Assembly: GCF_902830275.1 (NCBI RefSeq)
Contig: NZ_CADESW010000022.1
Coordinates: forward strand, 1 to 64,000
Source of the DNA: Burkholderia stagnalis
GTDB taxonomy: Bacteria > Pseudomonadota > Gammaproteobacteria > Burkholderiales > Burkholderiaceae
DNA: 64,000 nucleotides
Reading direction: 5' to 3'
Positions 52,909 to 61,090 of this stretch are shown here, piece after piece. Below the pieces are notes generated by a model. The model did no database searches and was not told the DNA's origin. It saw only the letters and a list, made by a program, of their open reading frames with translations. The position numbers and the translations under genes were made by a program. Numbering within the stretch: position 1 is the stretch's first letter; every line of letters begins with the position of its first letter.

Positions 52909-53733
52909 TCAGATGGATTGCAGAAATTCGTTGAGCAGGTGAGGTTCGGTCACCATCGGATCGTGCCGCGCGTCCAGTTCTCGCCAGATCCAGCCCGGCT
53001 GCGCGCGAATGTCCTTCTTGAGCTTCGCGAGCGGCGCGAACGAGTGTGCGACGCAGTCGACATAGATGCGCGGCACGCCGTTTCCGATCGGGTTCTTCAG
53101 GTGGAACTTCTCCTGGTAAGGACCGACCGGATGCGGCGTCAGCAACGACCCGACCCACGCCTTGTCCTCCTCCGCGACGATGTCGTAGGTGCTGAGCGGC
53201 GGCGGCGGAATCGCGATGCCGTTGCCTTCGCGGGCCACCTGCTCGAGCCGCTTGCGGGTGATTTCCGCCGGCTGCGCGTCGAATGCGGACACGCCGTTCG
53301 GCACCACGAGCGCATCGAGATAGACGAGCGTCCTGAGCGTGTGCGGAATCCGGTCGGCCACGCCGCTGATGATGAGCCCGGAAAAGCCGCTGCCCACGAG
53401 AACCACGTCGCTCAGCCCTTCGTACTGGATGTGATTCACGATGCTCGTGATGTGGGTGGTGAGCGTGATGTCCTTCGACAGCAGGTGCTTGGCTTCGCCC
53501 ACGCCCGGGCACGTCGGCGTGGACACGTAATGCCCGGCCGCGCGCAGCTCCTTCGCGACCTTCTTCCAGCACCAGCCCCCATACCACGCGCCGTGCACGA
53601 GCACGAACGTCTTCGCCTTCGACTGCGATTTCTCCGGCGTCCTGGCCGCCGCGTCCTGCGCGTTGACCTGCCGGGCCGCGAACGCGCCCAGCGCGAGGCC
53701 GAGCGCCCCCTGGTTGAAGTTTCGACGATTCAT
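52909..53733 (-). CDS. Tat-exported alpha/beta-hydrolase-fold protein with replaced nucleophile
   Basis: 274 residues. The N-terminus MNRRNFNQGALGLALGAFAA is a twin-arginine signal (Arg3-Arg4) with likely cleavage near residue 25. The fold resembles plant methylesterases and hydroxynitrile lyases: TFVLVHGAWYGGWCWKKVA (oxyanion HG), DVVLVGSGFSGLIISGVADRIP at the nucleophile elbow, and RELDARHDPMVTEP with the catalytic His257. In relatives the elbow reads LVGHSxxG; here it reads LVGSGFSG, so position 116 is Gly instead of the nucleophile Ser. It may be a binding protein, a lyase without serine chemistry, or use Ser115 or Ser118. Confidence 0.8.
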   Translation of the reverse strand: MNRRNFNQGALGLALGAFAARQVNAQDAAARTPEKSQSKAKTFVLVHGAWYGGWCWKKVAKELRAAGHYVSTPTCPGVGEAKHLLSKDITLTTHITSIVNHIQYEGLSDVVLVGSGFSGLIISGVADRIPHTLRTLVYLDALVVPNGVSAFDAQPAEITRKRLEQVAREGNGIAIPPPPLSTYDIVAEEDKAWVGSLLTPHPVGPYQEKFHLKNPIGNGVPRIYVDCVAHSFAPLAKLKKDIRAQPGWIWRELDARHDPMVTEPHLLNEFLQSI

Positions 53734-53747
53734 GGTTCGGTCTCCTG

Positions 53748-55613
53748 TCATGCGGTTTCGGCTGCCAGCGGCTGCTCCGCCTGGCAGCGCGCCTCGATGT
53801 CGTTCGCCATCGCGATGCAGGCATGGCCCGCATCCTGCAGCCCGCGCGAATTCGAAAACGGGCGCGGCAGCACGTACGTATAGAAGTGCGCGCCTTCCAC
53901 CACATAGCCGAGCGCCCACAGGTTCGGGATCACGTCGCCTGCGCGGTTGATCACGTTGACGCCCTGCGTGATCTCGATGCCGCTCGGCTTGAAGGCGCCG
54001 TTTTCGAACGGCGTGATGACGCCGGACGCGAGCATGTTCCGAACCAGCGGCGACGGGCTCGCTTCGGGTTCGAAGAGGTCGACCTTCGCGCGGATCAGCA
54101 CGTCGAACGCCTCCTGCACCGGCTCGGCGAAACGATCGGTCGACAGCGTGAAGCAATGGTGCTGCTCGTCGTAGCCGAGATCCGGCTTCGGACCGAAAAA
54201 GGACAGCACGCCTGCGTCGATCAGCGCGAGCATTTCCATGTTCCGCTCCTTCGGCGGCCCGCTTGCGATGCGGTTGCTGATCGAACACCAGTACGACAGG
54301 AAGCGGCGGTGCGATTCCGGCGTCAGCCGGCAGTAGTCGACCGCGTGCCGGATGTTGTCGCGGATGTCGCGCAGGATGTCGGCCGCCGCCTTGCGCGGAT
54401 TGTCGACGTTGCCGGCGAAGCAGTCCGCGATGTCCTCGGTCAGGTGGCTGCGGACGTACTTGCGGTACGCGTCCTGGTCGACGAACTCGAGATGCGCGGC
54501 GGGCACCATCAACAGGTCGACCGCCGCGCCGATCTCCGGCTCGATCTCGTAGCTCGCCGGATCCGCCCACACGCCCGACACGGAGCTCGAGTACACGTAA
54601 GCCATTTCCTTTCTCAGCGTCGGCCACAGGTCGCGATCGAAATCGAGTTGCGCGTTGCCGCGCTCGGCCAGGTTCTTCGCCCGACATACGTCGACGAAAT
54701 CGCGCGTGAAGAATTTCGCCTTGTACTGGCCGTAGGTGCCTTTCTGGTTCACGGCCCGCCCTCCCGCCGGCAGGCCTTGGCGCGAAAACACGGTGATCTT
54801 CGGCTCGCGTCCGCAGGCCACATAGCGATAGCGGTCGAACGACACCTTCTCGAAGCGGCCGCCGAGCCCGATCGTCAACGCCGAAATGGCGTCCGCCGCC
54901 GTCAGGCCGGTGCCGCAAATCGCGACGCGCGCCTGCGAACTGATCGAATTGAGCGACGTGATCGGATAAGGGGACTTGAAGTAAGCCAGATGGCTGTTGC
55001 CCGCCTTGCCTTGCTCGACCCAGTTGTCGAACTTCCGGTCGAACCCGTCCTTGCCGCCGAGGCTGTGCCCCATCGTCAGGAATACGTAATTCGCATCGAT
55101 CCGGAAACCGCCCTCGAGGTGCACTTCGATCCGGTTCGAATCGATCGGCACGATGTCCACCGCGTTGCGCCGGTGATTGATCACGTTCACGTAATCCGGC
55201 AGGCTGTCGATCAGACGGTCGTACACCCACGTGAGGTATTCGCCCAGCACGGCGCGCGGCAGATAGGTGTTCTCGTCCACCGGCTCGCCCTCGTCCGACA
55301 CGATGTAACGACCGTCGAGCTTCTTGTAGCCGCGATCGAGCGCCCATTCAAGGAAGGACGGCCCCGGCAGCACCGGGCCGGCATCCGTGACGGACTCGTC
55401 GCAGTACATCGTGATCTGCGCGGCAATGGTGTTCACCAGCAAATGTTCCGGCTGGCTCCATTCGTGAATTCCCTGGCCCGGCGTGGACGGGTCGATCAGA
55501 TGCAGATCGATGCCGACATCCAGTTCGCGTTCCGACAGCACTGCGTGCAATCGTTCAAGGAGCGTCAGCCCGCGCTGACCCATGCCGACAATGACGACAC
55601 TAATTCTCTTCAT
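53748..55613 (-). CDS. FAD/NAD(P)-binding oxidoreductase, first gene of the uncharacterised operon
   Basis: 621 residues. The N-terminus VVIVGMGQRGLTLLERL (6-22) is a GxGxxG dinucleotide site. A second Rossmann motif is ARVAICGTGLTAADAISAL (228-246), and the overall pattern (WSQPEHLLVNTIAAQITMY; GHSLGGKDG) fits the FAD-NAD(P)-binding family (Pfam NAD_binding_9 type), distant from N-hydroxylating monooxygenases. The C-terminal region contains NLWALGYVVEGAHFYTYVLPRP, typical for these flavoproteins. It starts the leftward operon, 389 bases from the LysR gene across an AT-rich promoter region. The reaction is unknown. Confidence 0.78.
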   Translation of the reverse strand: MKRISVVIVGMGQRGLTLLERLHAVLSERELDVGIDLHLIDPSTPGQGIHEWSQPEHLLVNTIAAQITMYCDESVTDAGPVLPGPSFLEWALDRGYKKLDGRYIVSDEGEPVDENTYLPRAVLGEYLTWVYDRLIDSLPDYVNVINHRRNAVDIVPIDSNRIEVHLEGGFRIDANYVFLTMGHSLGGKDGFDRKFDNWVEQGKAGNSHLAYFKSPYPITSLNSISSQARVAICGTGLTAADAISALTIGLGGRFEKVSFDRYRYVACGREPKITVFSRQGLPAGGRAVNQKGTYGQYKAKFFTRDFVDVCRAKNLAERGNAQLDFDRDLWPTLRKEMAYVYSSSVSGVWADPASYEIEPEIGAAVDLLMVPAAHLEFVDQDAYRKYVRSHLTEDIADCFAGNVDNPRKAAADILRDIRDNIRHAVDYCRLTPESHRRFLSYWCSISNRIASGPPKERNMEMLALIDAGVLSFFGPKPDLGYDEQHHCFTLSTDRFAEPVQEAFDVLIRAKVDLFEPEASPSPLVRNMLASGVITPFENGAFKPSGIEITQGVNVINRAGDVIPNLWALGYVVEGAHFYTYVLPRPFSNSRGLQDAGHACIAMANDIEARCQAEQPLAAETA

Positions 55614-56002
55614 ATTCGTTCCCGAATTATTTAATCAGATACACCACAATCGGATTCAATAATCGAAGGACAAAATCTCCCCGGACGCCTGCCTCTCGGC
55701 AGCGCCGCTCATCCCGTTCCGACGCCCCTCCGGGCGCGTCGAAACCCTGGAATCAATCAGCCCTCGATTACTGCGCGACCGGCATCGAATTAGAAAAATC
55801 CGCCTCGACATCAATCACCAGGCAAATTCTATTTACTGACGAACGAGCGGGATAATTTATATTTTTGATATTCCGTTCGCTTTTTAAGAAACAGTTGCCC
55901 GCAGATTTCAAAGCAATGAAACTACCCGAATAAAGAGAAATTCTCTTATTGGGCGAGTTTCAGGTCGACGACTGGATTGGGCCGATTGCGGGGGCGAAAC
56001 GA
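55614..56002. promoter_or_regulatory. AT-rich divergent promoter region of the operon and its LysR gene
   Basis: 389 bases, markedly richer in A+T than the genes on both sides. An inverted repeat pairs CGAATTATT (55623-55631) with AATAATCG (55658-55665), about 26 bases apart. A second very AT-rich part (about 55840-55945, AATTTATATTTTTGATATTCCG) precedes the LysR gene. It is the natural place for LysR binding and both promoters. Confidence 0.55.
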
Positions 56003-56932
56003 ATGGATCTGAGGGCATTGCAGATTTTCAAGACGGTGGTCGACGAGGGAGGCGTGGCGCGCGCGGCCGAGCGGCTGCACTGTGTTCAGTCGAACGTTTC
56101 GACACGCATCAGGCAACTGGAGGACATGCTCGGCACGCGCCTGTTCGACCGCGTCGGCAAGCGACTGACGGTGACGCCGCGCGGCGTGGTGCTTCACGGC
56201 TATGCGGCTCGGCTGCTGGAACTGGCCGACGAGGCCCGGCAGGTGATGAAGGGCACCGACCAGCCCTGCACGGAGTTGCGCATCGGCGCGACCGTGGCGA
56301 CCGCGACGCTGCATCTGCCGCGCGCACTGACCGAATTTCATCGCCAGCATCCCGAGATACAACTGCGCGTCAACGTGGCGACATCCGACAGCATCGTGCG
56401 CGACGTACTCGACCAGGCGCTCGACGTCGGCTTCATCGTCGGCCCCGGTTCGCATGACGCGCTTCACCAGATCGAACTCGATGCGGAGGAACTGGTGCTG
56501 CTGACCGATCGCCGCCATCCCGTGATTCGCAATCCGAAGGATCTGGCCAATACGATGATCATCGGCTTTCGAGAAGGATGCGCATACCGCAACCGGCTGC
56601 AGCGCTGGCTGGCCGAAGGCGGCGTGCCGCTGACCCGCATGCTGGAATTCGACTCATCGGAGGCGATCGTCGGCTGCGTCGCGGTGGGACTCGGCGCGGC
56701 GATCATGCCGGCTGCCGTCGTCGGGAATCTCGGCTTCACCGATCAGATCCAGTGCCACCCGTTGCCGGAACCGTACGCGCTCGTCAGGACCACGATGATC
56801 TGGCGCGCCGACAGCCGGCATCATGCCAATCACCGCCAGCTCGCGGAGAGCTTCGTCGGCCGCCCCGCCCCGTCGGCAGCGCTCGCGCAGACGGCGCCGG
56901 CCGTCGACGTCTGCGACACGTGCGACCTGTAG
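56003..56932 (+). CDS. LysR-family regulator divergent from the uncharacterised operon
   Basis: 309 residues. The winged helix-turn-helix MDLRALQIFKTVVDEGGVARAAERLHCVQSNVSTRIRQLE is followed by a standard effector domain (ELRIGATVATATLHLPRALTEFHRQHPEIQLRV onwards). The recognition-helix segment CVQSNVSTR is the same as in the neighbouring LysR protein. The start at 56003 is set by the conserved N-terminus. Divergent position makes it the likely activator of the seven-gene operon. The C-terminal tail beyond residue 280 is Ala/Pro-rich and ends with a CDTCDL motif of unknown meaning. Confidence 0.9.
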   Translation: MDLRALQIFKTVVDEGGVARAAERLHCVQSNVSTRIRQLEDMLGTRLFDRVGKRLTVTPRGVVLHGYAARLLELADEARQVMKGTDQPCTELRIGATVATATLHLPRALTEFHRQHPEIQLRVNVATSDSIVRDVLDQALDVGFIVGPGSHDALHQIELDAEELVLLTDRRHPVIRNPKDLANTMIIGFREGCAYRNRLQRWLAEGGVPLTRMLEFDSSEAIVGCVAVGLGAAIMPAAVVGNLGFTDQIQCHPLPEPYALVRTTMIWRADSRHHANHRQLAESFVGRPAPSAALAQTAPAVDVCDTCDL

Positions 56933-56941
56933 GCCCGTACG

Positions 56942-57820
56942 CTACGACGCCCGCAACTCGTGCCCCTTGAGGTTGCGAATGAAGGCGTCCCGCGCGCTGT
57001 GCTGCGCGATGTCCTTGCGCCACACGAAACGCACCTGATTCCTCGCGACATCCGGAAGCATGGCGTGGCACTTGATGACATTCGTCAAGTCCCGCCGCTC
57101 GATCAGTGATCTCGGCATCAGCGATACGCCCATGCCCGCGCCGACGCACGCGATGATGACCTCGAGCGCGCCGAATTCCAGCACGATCCTCGGCTTGAGC
57201 CCCTCGCCCTCCAGCCAGCGCTCGAAGCGCGCCCGATGGGAACCGTCCGAGCGGAACGCGAGGAAGCTGCAGTCCCGGAGATCTGAGGCCGACGTGACGG
57301 CCGGGTGACTGTGCGCGGTGATCAGCAGCAGCTCCTCGTCGAACGCCGCTTCATCGGCCAGTTCGTCGGATACGACCGGCGCGGGCACGAGCGCGACGTC
57401 GAGACGATGACCGATGACCGCGCGCGTGATCTGTTCGATCGAGCCGGTCTCGATCGACATGTCGACCTTCGGATAGCGCTGATGGAAGCCGGCCAGCATG
57501 CGCGGCAGGCGCGCGGCCGCAGTCGCCTCCGTCGCGCCGATGCGAAGCTTGCCGGCGGGTTCGCCGCCGCCCTTCACGATCGAGCGTGCCTCGTCCGCCA
57601 GTTGCAGTATCCGCTCCGCGTAGCCGAGCAGCTGCGATCCTTCATTCGTGATGACGAGCCGCCCGTTGACGCGATAGAACAGCGCGATGCCCAGCTGCGC
57701 CTCGAGCTGCCGCAGCCGCGTCGAGACATTGGACTGAACACAGTTCAACACGGTAGCCGCGCGAGCGATGCCGCCCTCGTCTGCGACGGCCTTGAATATC
57801 TTCAACGCCTGCAAATCCAT
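56942..57820 (-). CDS. Second LysR-family regulator, paralogue of its neighbour
   Basis: 292 residues. Starts MDLQALKIFKAVADEGGIARAATVLNCVQSNVSTRLRQLEAQLG, nearly the same DNA-binding domain as the neighbouring LysR, while the effector domain (KLRIGATEATAAARLPRMLAGFHQRYPKVDMSIETG) is related but clearly different. The two genes run tail to tail with 9 bases between stop codons. The shared recognition helix suggests that both may bind the same operator and respond to different effectors. The frame stays open upstream to 58018 without conservation. Confidence 0.9.
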   Translation of the reverse strand: MDLQALKIFKAVADEGGIARAATVLNCVQSNVSTRLRQLEAQLGIALFYRVNGRLVITNEGSQLLGYAERILQLADEARSIVKGGGEPAGKLRIGATEATAAARLPRMLAGFHQRYPKVDMSIETGSIEQITRAVIGHRLDVALVPAPVVSDELADEAAFDEELLLITAHSHPAVTSASDLRDCSFLAFRSDGSHRARFERWLEGEGLKPRIVLEFGALEVIIACVGAGMGVSLMPRSLIERRDLTNVIKCHAMLPDVARNQVRFVWRKDIAQHSARDAFIRNLKGHELRAS

Positions 57821-58687
57821 CCTGGTCCCTCGCCACTTCTGCTTGCCAATGACGTATTGGCTGTCGTGTTCTGGATTGCCCGTGCCGATCGGCCGAAAGC
57901 GAGCCGGCTTCATGGTTCGGCGCACGGGCGCCCGCGCGCCGCCGTTACCGGATCGGCTCGATAGGCCGACCGGCTGCTGGTCGACAACGGAAAGGGCCGC
58001 GACGTACGCAGGCTGCACGCCCGCGCCGCCGCCCGCGACACATGGGATCGGACGGACGCTCAGGCGCCGTCAGCCGATGCGGGTCGGTAGGTGCGCGTGC
58101 GGCGCCTGCCCTCGCGGCGCTGTCGCACACTTGCCGGCACGACGGCCGGCTCGGTTGAAACGTCTCTCATGATTTTTTTCTCGTTCGCGGTATCGAACTC
58201 AGTCTTCGCCGACATGATAGCGAAGTATGTTAACAAAAGGTCTCTTTTTGAAAGGGAAAAGAAATACAAACAACCACGCTGCCCGGCGCGGTCAAGCACG
58301 ATATGCCCAGTGAGATCACAGTCGTCGGGCGATCGGATGGCAACGGAGACGCGACAAAGGCCATCGCCCTCCATCGGCTTCGCACCGCACGATCCCGACT
58401 CATGACCGGAGACGATTGCGCATATCATTCGGAGTCTTGAAGACATGCCGCCCGCCCAATGGAAAGCCATGCGTCGAATTCTCCGTCGTGCATTTCGATC
58501 GCCCATCAGGGTACGATCATTCCTTTTGCTCTGATGTCGCGAATGATTGCGCGACGGGCCTCCCAATGAAGATGACACTTGCATCCGGCATGCGCCTGCC
58601 GCGCAGGTCGCCTGCGGCACGACGCGCACGACGCAACAGCCCGGCCCGCAGCGGGCGCACGCATGCCGGGCGCAACGCACACGCACC
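57821..58687. other. Intergenic region with an AT-rich patch
   Basis: 867 bases between LysR and XRE-S24 genes. An AT-rich patch at about 58165-58275 (ATTTTTTTCTCG; GTTAACAAAAGG) breaks otherwise GC-rich sequence. Frames are open on both strands but only one short reverse gene is worth listing. The XRE promoter probably lies in the last 150 bases. Confidence 0.5.
58060..58215 (-). CDS. Possible 51-residue basic protein
   Basis: ATG 58215 opens a 51-codon frame, MSAKTEFDTANEKKIMRDVS... ending with an Arg-rich tail (RQRREGRRRTRTYRPASADGA). It starts at the edge of an AT-rich patch that could be its promoter. The ribosome site is weak and I know no family, so it may be chance. The tail resembles basic nucleic-acid-binding segments. 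Confidence 0.25.
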   Translation of the reverse strand: MSAKTEFDTANEKKIMRDVSTEPAVVPASVRQRREGRRRTRTYRPASADGA

Positions 58688-59293
58688 ATGGAAATGAGCC
58701 AGCGGCTGGTCGGGATGGTCGCGAGAATCCGCGCGCTGATGCAGCAGCAAGGCCTCACCGACGCCGACCTCGCGCGCAAGACCGGCATCTCGCCCGCGAC
58801 GCTGAGCCGCGTGCTGTCGATGTCGACGGAAGATCCGCGCATCAGCACCGTGCTGGCGATCGCCGACGCGCTCGGATCGAGCGTCGGCTACCTGCTGCAG
58901 AGCGAGCGCGTCTACCCGATCCCGATTCTCGGCTGGGACGAGATGCTCGGCTATGCGCGCGGGCAATACGACCTTGCCCGCAACACGCGCTGGCTGACCG
59001 TCGATACGCCGCGGCGGCCCGGCACGTTTGCGGCGCGCACGAAACCGTCGATGGCGCCGCGCTTTCGCGAAGGCTCGATCGTGATCGTCGAGCCGTGCAC
59101 CGCCTTGCGCGACGCGCAGGTGGTGATCGCCGTGATCGACGGCGGCGAGCCGACGCTGCGCCGCGTGATCCGCGACGGCGAAGTCGCCTGGCTCAAGGAC
59201 ACCCGGCCCTCGCCCGCCGACACGGTCAATGCGTCGAGCGAGAGCGTCACGGTGCTCGGCGTCGTGACCGAGTCGCGCCTGATCAATCCTTGA
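58688..59293 (+). CDS. XRE helix-turn-helix regulator with S24 peptidase-like domain
   Basis: 201 residues. The N-terminal XRE domain is LVGMVARIRALMQQQGLTDADLARKTGISPATLSRVLSM (about 8-45). The C-terminal LexA/CI-like S24 domain has Ser121 in KPSMAPRFREGSIVIVEP, the place of the catalytic serine. The partner Lys of the Ser-Lys dyad is Arg here (TLRRVIRDG, 157-164), and no Ala-Gly cleavage site is evident, so RecA-type self-cleavage is unlikely. Its last 11 bases overlap the end of the convergent QPTR gene. Probably a phage-derived or stress repressor with unknown targets. Confidence 0.82.
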   Translation: MEMSQRLVGMVARIRALMQQQGLTDADLARKTGISPATLSRVLSMSTEDPRISTVLAIADALGSSVGYLLQSERVYPIPILGWDEMLGYARGQYDLARNTRWLTVDTPRRPGTFAARTKPSMAPRFREGSIVIVEPCTALRDAQVVIAVIDGGEPTLRRVIRDGEVAWLKDTRPSPADTVNASSESVTVLGVVTESRLINP

Positions 59294-60263
59294 ACGAGAA
59301 CGGATTGAAGTTCGTGTGATAGTCGTAGTAGTCGATCTGGTCCACTTGCTTCAGGCGCCGGGACGCCGTCGTGACGACCGGCAGCAGCACGAGTTCGTAG
59401 GTCAGCTTGACGGCGATCTGGATGCCGATCATCGTCAGCACGACGTTGTCCGGCAGCCTGCCCCAGAACAGGATCATGCAGAACAGCGCGCTGTCGATCA
59501 CGATCGCGACACCGGTGCTCGACACGATGCGCGCCCACAGATGGCGGCCCGCGCTCGCGATCTTGAGCTTCGCGAGGAACGTCGTGTTGATGAACTCCCC
59601 GCAGAAGTACGCGACCGTCGACGCGACGAAGGTTCGCGCGAACTCGAGCGCGAGCGCCGGGTATGCCGCCGCGAGCGTCGGGTTCTGCGCTTCCCAGCTC
59701 GGCAGGCCCGGCGGCAGCGACAGCAGCCAGGTGCCGATGATGAACATCAGGTTCACGGCAAGCCCGCCCCAGATCACCATCCGGCTGACCCGGTATCCGT
59801 AGACTTCGGTGATGATCGTGCTGAACGCGTAAGTCATCGGAAACGCGACCAGCGCGGCCGGAATGCCGAAGGTGACCGCATCGAACAGCGGCGGCCAATC
59901 GAGGCTGACCGCGATCACGCGCGCGCCCGTCACGTTCGACAGCATCAGGAAGCCCGCATAGAGCAGCGACAGCAGCAGCACGGCAGGCGTCAGCTGATGC
60001 TGGCGCGTCGGGAAGTACGACAGCGGGACGAGCTGGTCCGTGTACGTCGCCGCATTGAGGAAGCCGATGTGCGCGACGTCCTCGCGCGAGAACTTGTCGA
60101 GCCACGACTTCTTGTTCAGCTCGCGCGGCGACATCTTGAACGTGGTGCCGGAATCGCGCACCCGCACCAGCACCAGCAGCTCGTCGTTCATGGCCGACGG
60201 CTCGATGACGGCTTCGATTTCGTGAGAAGCCGCCTCCACGATCGGCTCGCGGCGCGCGGTCAT
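59283..60263 (-). CDS. Queuosine precursor transporter (YhhQ/QPTR family) with N-terminal extension
   Basis: 326 residues. The C-terminal ~235 residues are the YhhQ fold with six helices: LSNVTGARVIAVSLDWPPLFDAVTFGIPAALVAFPMTYAFSTIITEVYGY, then RMVIWGGLAVNLMFIIGTWLLSL and FVASTVAYFCGEFINT. YhhQ imports preQ0/preQ1. About 85 soluble residues precede the first helix (including ELLVLVRVRDSGTTFKMSPRELNKKSW), which E. coli YhhQ (about 220 residues) lacks. The start overlaps the queF stop by 4 bases (ATGA), so import and reduction of the precursor are translationally coupled. Confidence 0.88.
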   Translation of the reverse strand: MTARREPIVEAASHEIEAVIEPSAMNDELLVLVRVRDSGTTFKMSPRELNKKSWLDKFSREDVAHIGFLNAATYTDQLVPLSYFPTRQHQLTPAVLLLSLLYAGFLMLSNVTGARVIAVSLDWPPLFDAVTFGIPAALVAFPMTYAFSTIITEVYGYRVSRMVIWGGLAVNLMFIIGTWLLSLPPGLPSWEAQNPTLAAAYPALALEFARTFVASTVAYFCGEFINTTFLAKLKIASAGRHLWARIVSSTGVAIVIDSALFCMILFWGRLPDNVVLTMIGIQIAVKLTYELVLLPVVTTASRRLKQVDQIDYYDYHTNFNPFSFKD

Positions 60264-61090
60264 TGCCGGACCAGGCGCGTATTCGGCGCGTCGTGCACGG
60301 GCACGCTGCTGCGCACCGGATTGATGTCGAGGCCGCCCCGGCGCGTATAGCGTGCCGCGACGGTCAGGCGCGTCGGCGCGCATTGATCCTGGATGTCCTT
60401 GAAGATCCGCTCGACGCACTGCTCGTGGAATTCCTCGTGATTGCGGAACGACACGACGTACCGGAGCAGCGCCGCGCGATCGATGCGCCGCCCTTCGTAC
60501 GCAATCTCCACGGTGCCCCAGTCGGGCTGCCCCGTCACGAGGCAGTTCGATTTCAGCAGGTTCGAGTACAGCGTTTCGCTGACCTGCTCGTCATGCGTGG
60601 CCAGAAGCTGGCGATCGACGCTGAACGTGCCGATATCGATGTCCTCGTCGTCGATCGACGTGCCGGCCGGCGCGCCGATCCGCAGCGCGGCGGCACGTTC
60701 GAGCGGCTCGAGCGTGACGGAAACGGGCGCGCCGGCGCAGTGCGACAGATCGCGTGCGGCGATGCGCTCGACTTCCGCGTGATCCGCGAACGTCGTGTTG
60801 TTGAAGGTGTTGAAATACAGCTTCATCGACTTCGACTCGATCACGTTCGCCGACGCGCACGGCACGACGATCGTCGCGATGGCGACGCGCGGCACGCCGC
60901 GCGGCGTCAGCCAGGACACTTCGTAGTGGTTCCAGACGTCGACGCCGAAAAACGGCAGCGCGCCCGTGATGCCGATCTCCTCGCGCTTGATCGTGCGCGG
61001 GATCGCATAGAGCTTCTCGGGGTTGTAAATCGACTCGTATTTGGATTGCTTGCCCAGCTCCATGGCGCCCTGGTTGGATATGGTATTCAT
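60260..61090 (-). CDS. queF: NADPH-dependent 7-cyano-7-deazaguanine reductase
   Basis: 276 residues, the long two-module form as in E. coli. QueF reduces preQ0 to preQ1 for queuosine tRNA modification. Catalytic Cys183 and Asp190 lie in KSNCLVTGQPDWGT. The NADPH/QueF motif ESKSMKLYFNTFNNT (residues 85-99) and the substrate Glu region NHEEFHEQCVERIF are present. Start ATG 61090; Met10 (61063) is an alternative. A preQ1 riboswitch was looked for upstream and not recognised. Confidence 0.95.
   Translation of the reverse strand: MNTISNQGAMELGKQSKYESIYNPEKLYAIPRTIKREEIGITGALPFFGVDVWNHYEVSWLTPRGVPRVAIATIVVPCASANVIESKSMKLYFNTFNNTTFADHAEVERIAARDLSHCAGAPVSVTLEPLERAAALRIGAPAGTSIDDEDIDIGTFSVDRQLLATHDEQVSETLYSNLLKSNCLVTGQPDWGTVEIAYEGRRIDRAALLRYVVSFRNHEEFHEQCVERIFKDIQDQCAPTRLTVAARYTRRGGLDINPVRSSVPVHDAPNTRLVRQ

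Noticed and set aside
58416..58697. Plus-strand frame of 93 codons before the XRE-S24 gene
   Set aside because: No ribosome site, composition drifts to Arg/Ala at the end, and it overlaps the start of the XRE gene; no family seen.
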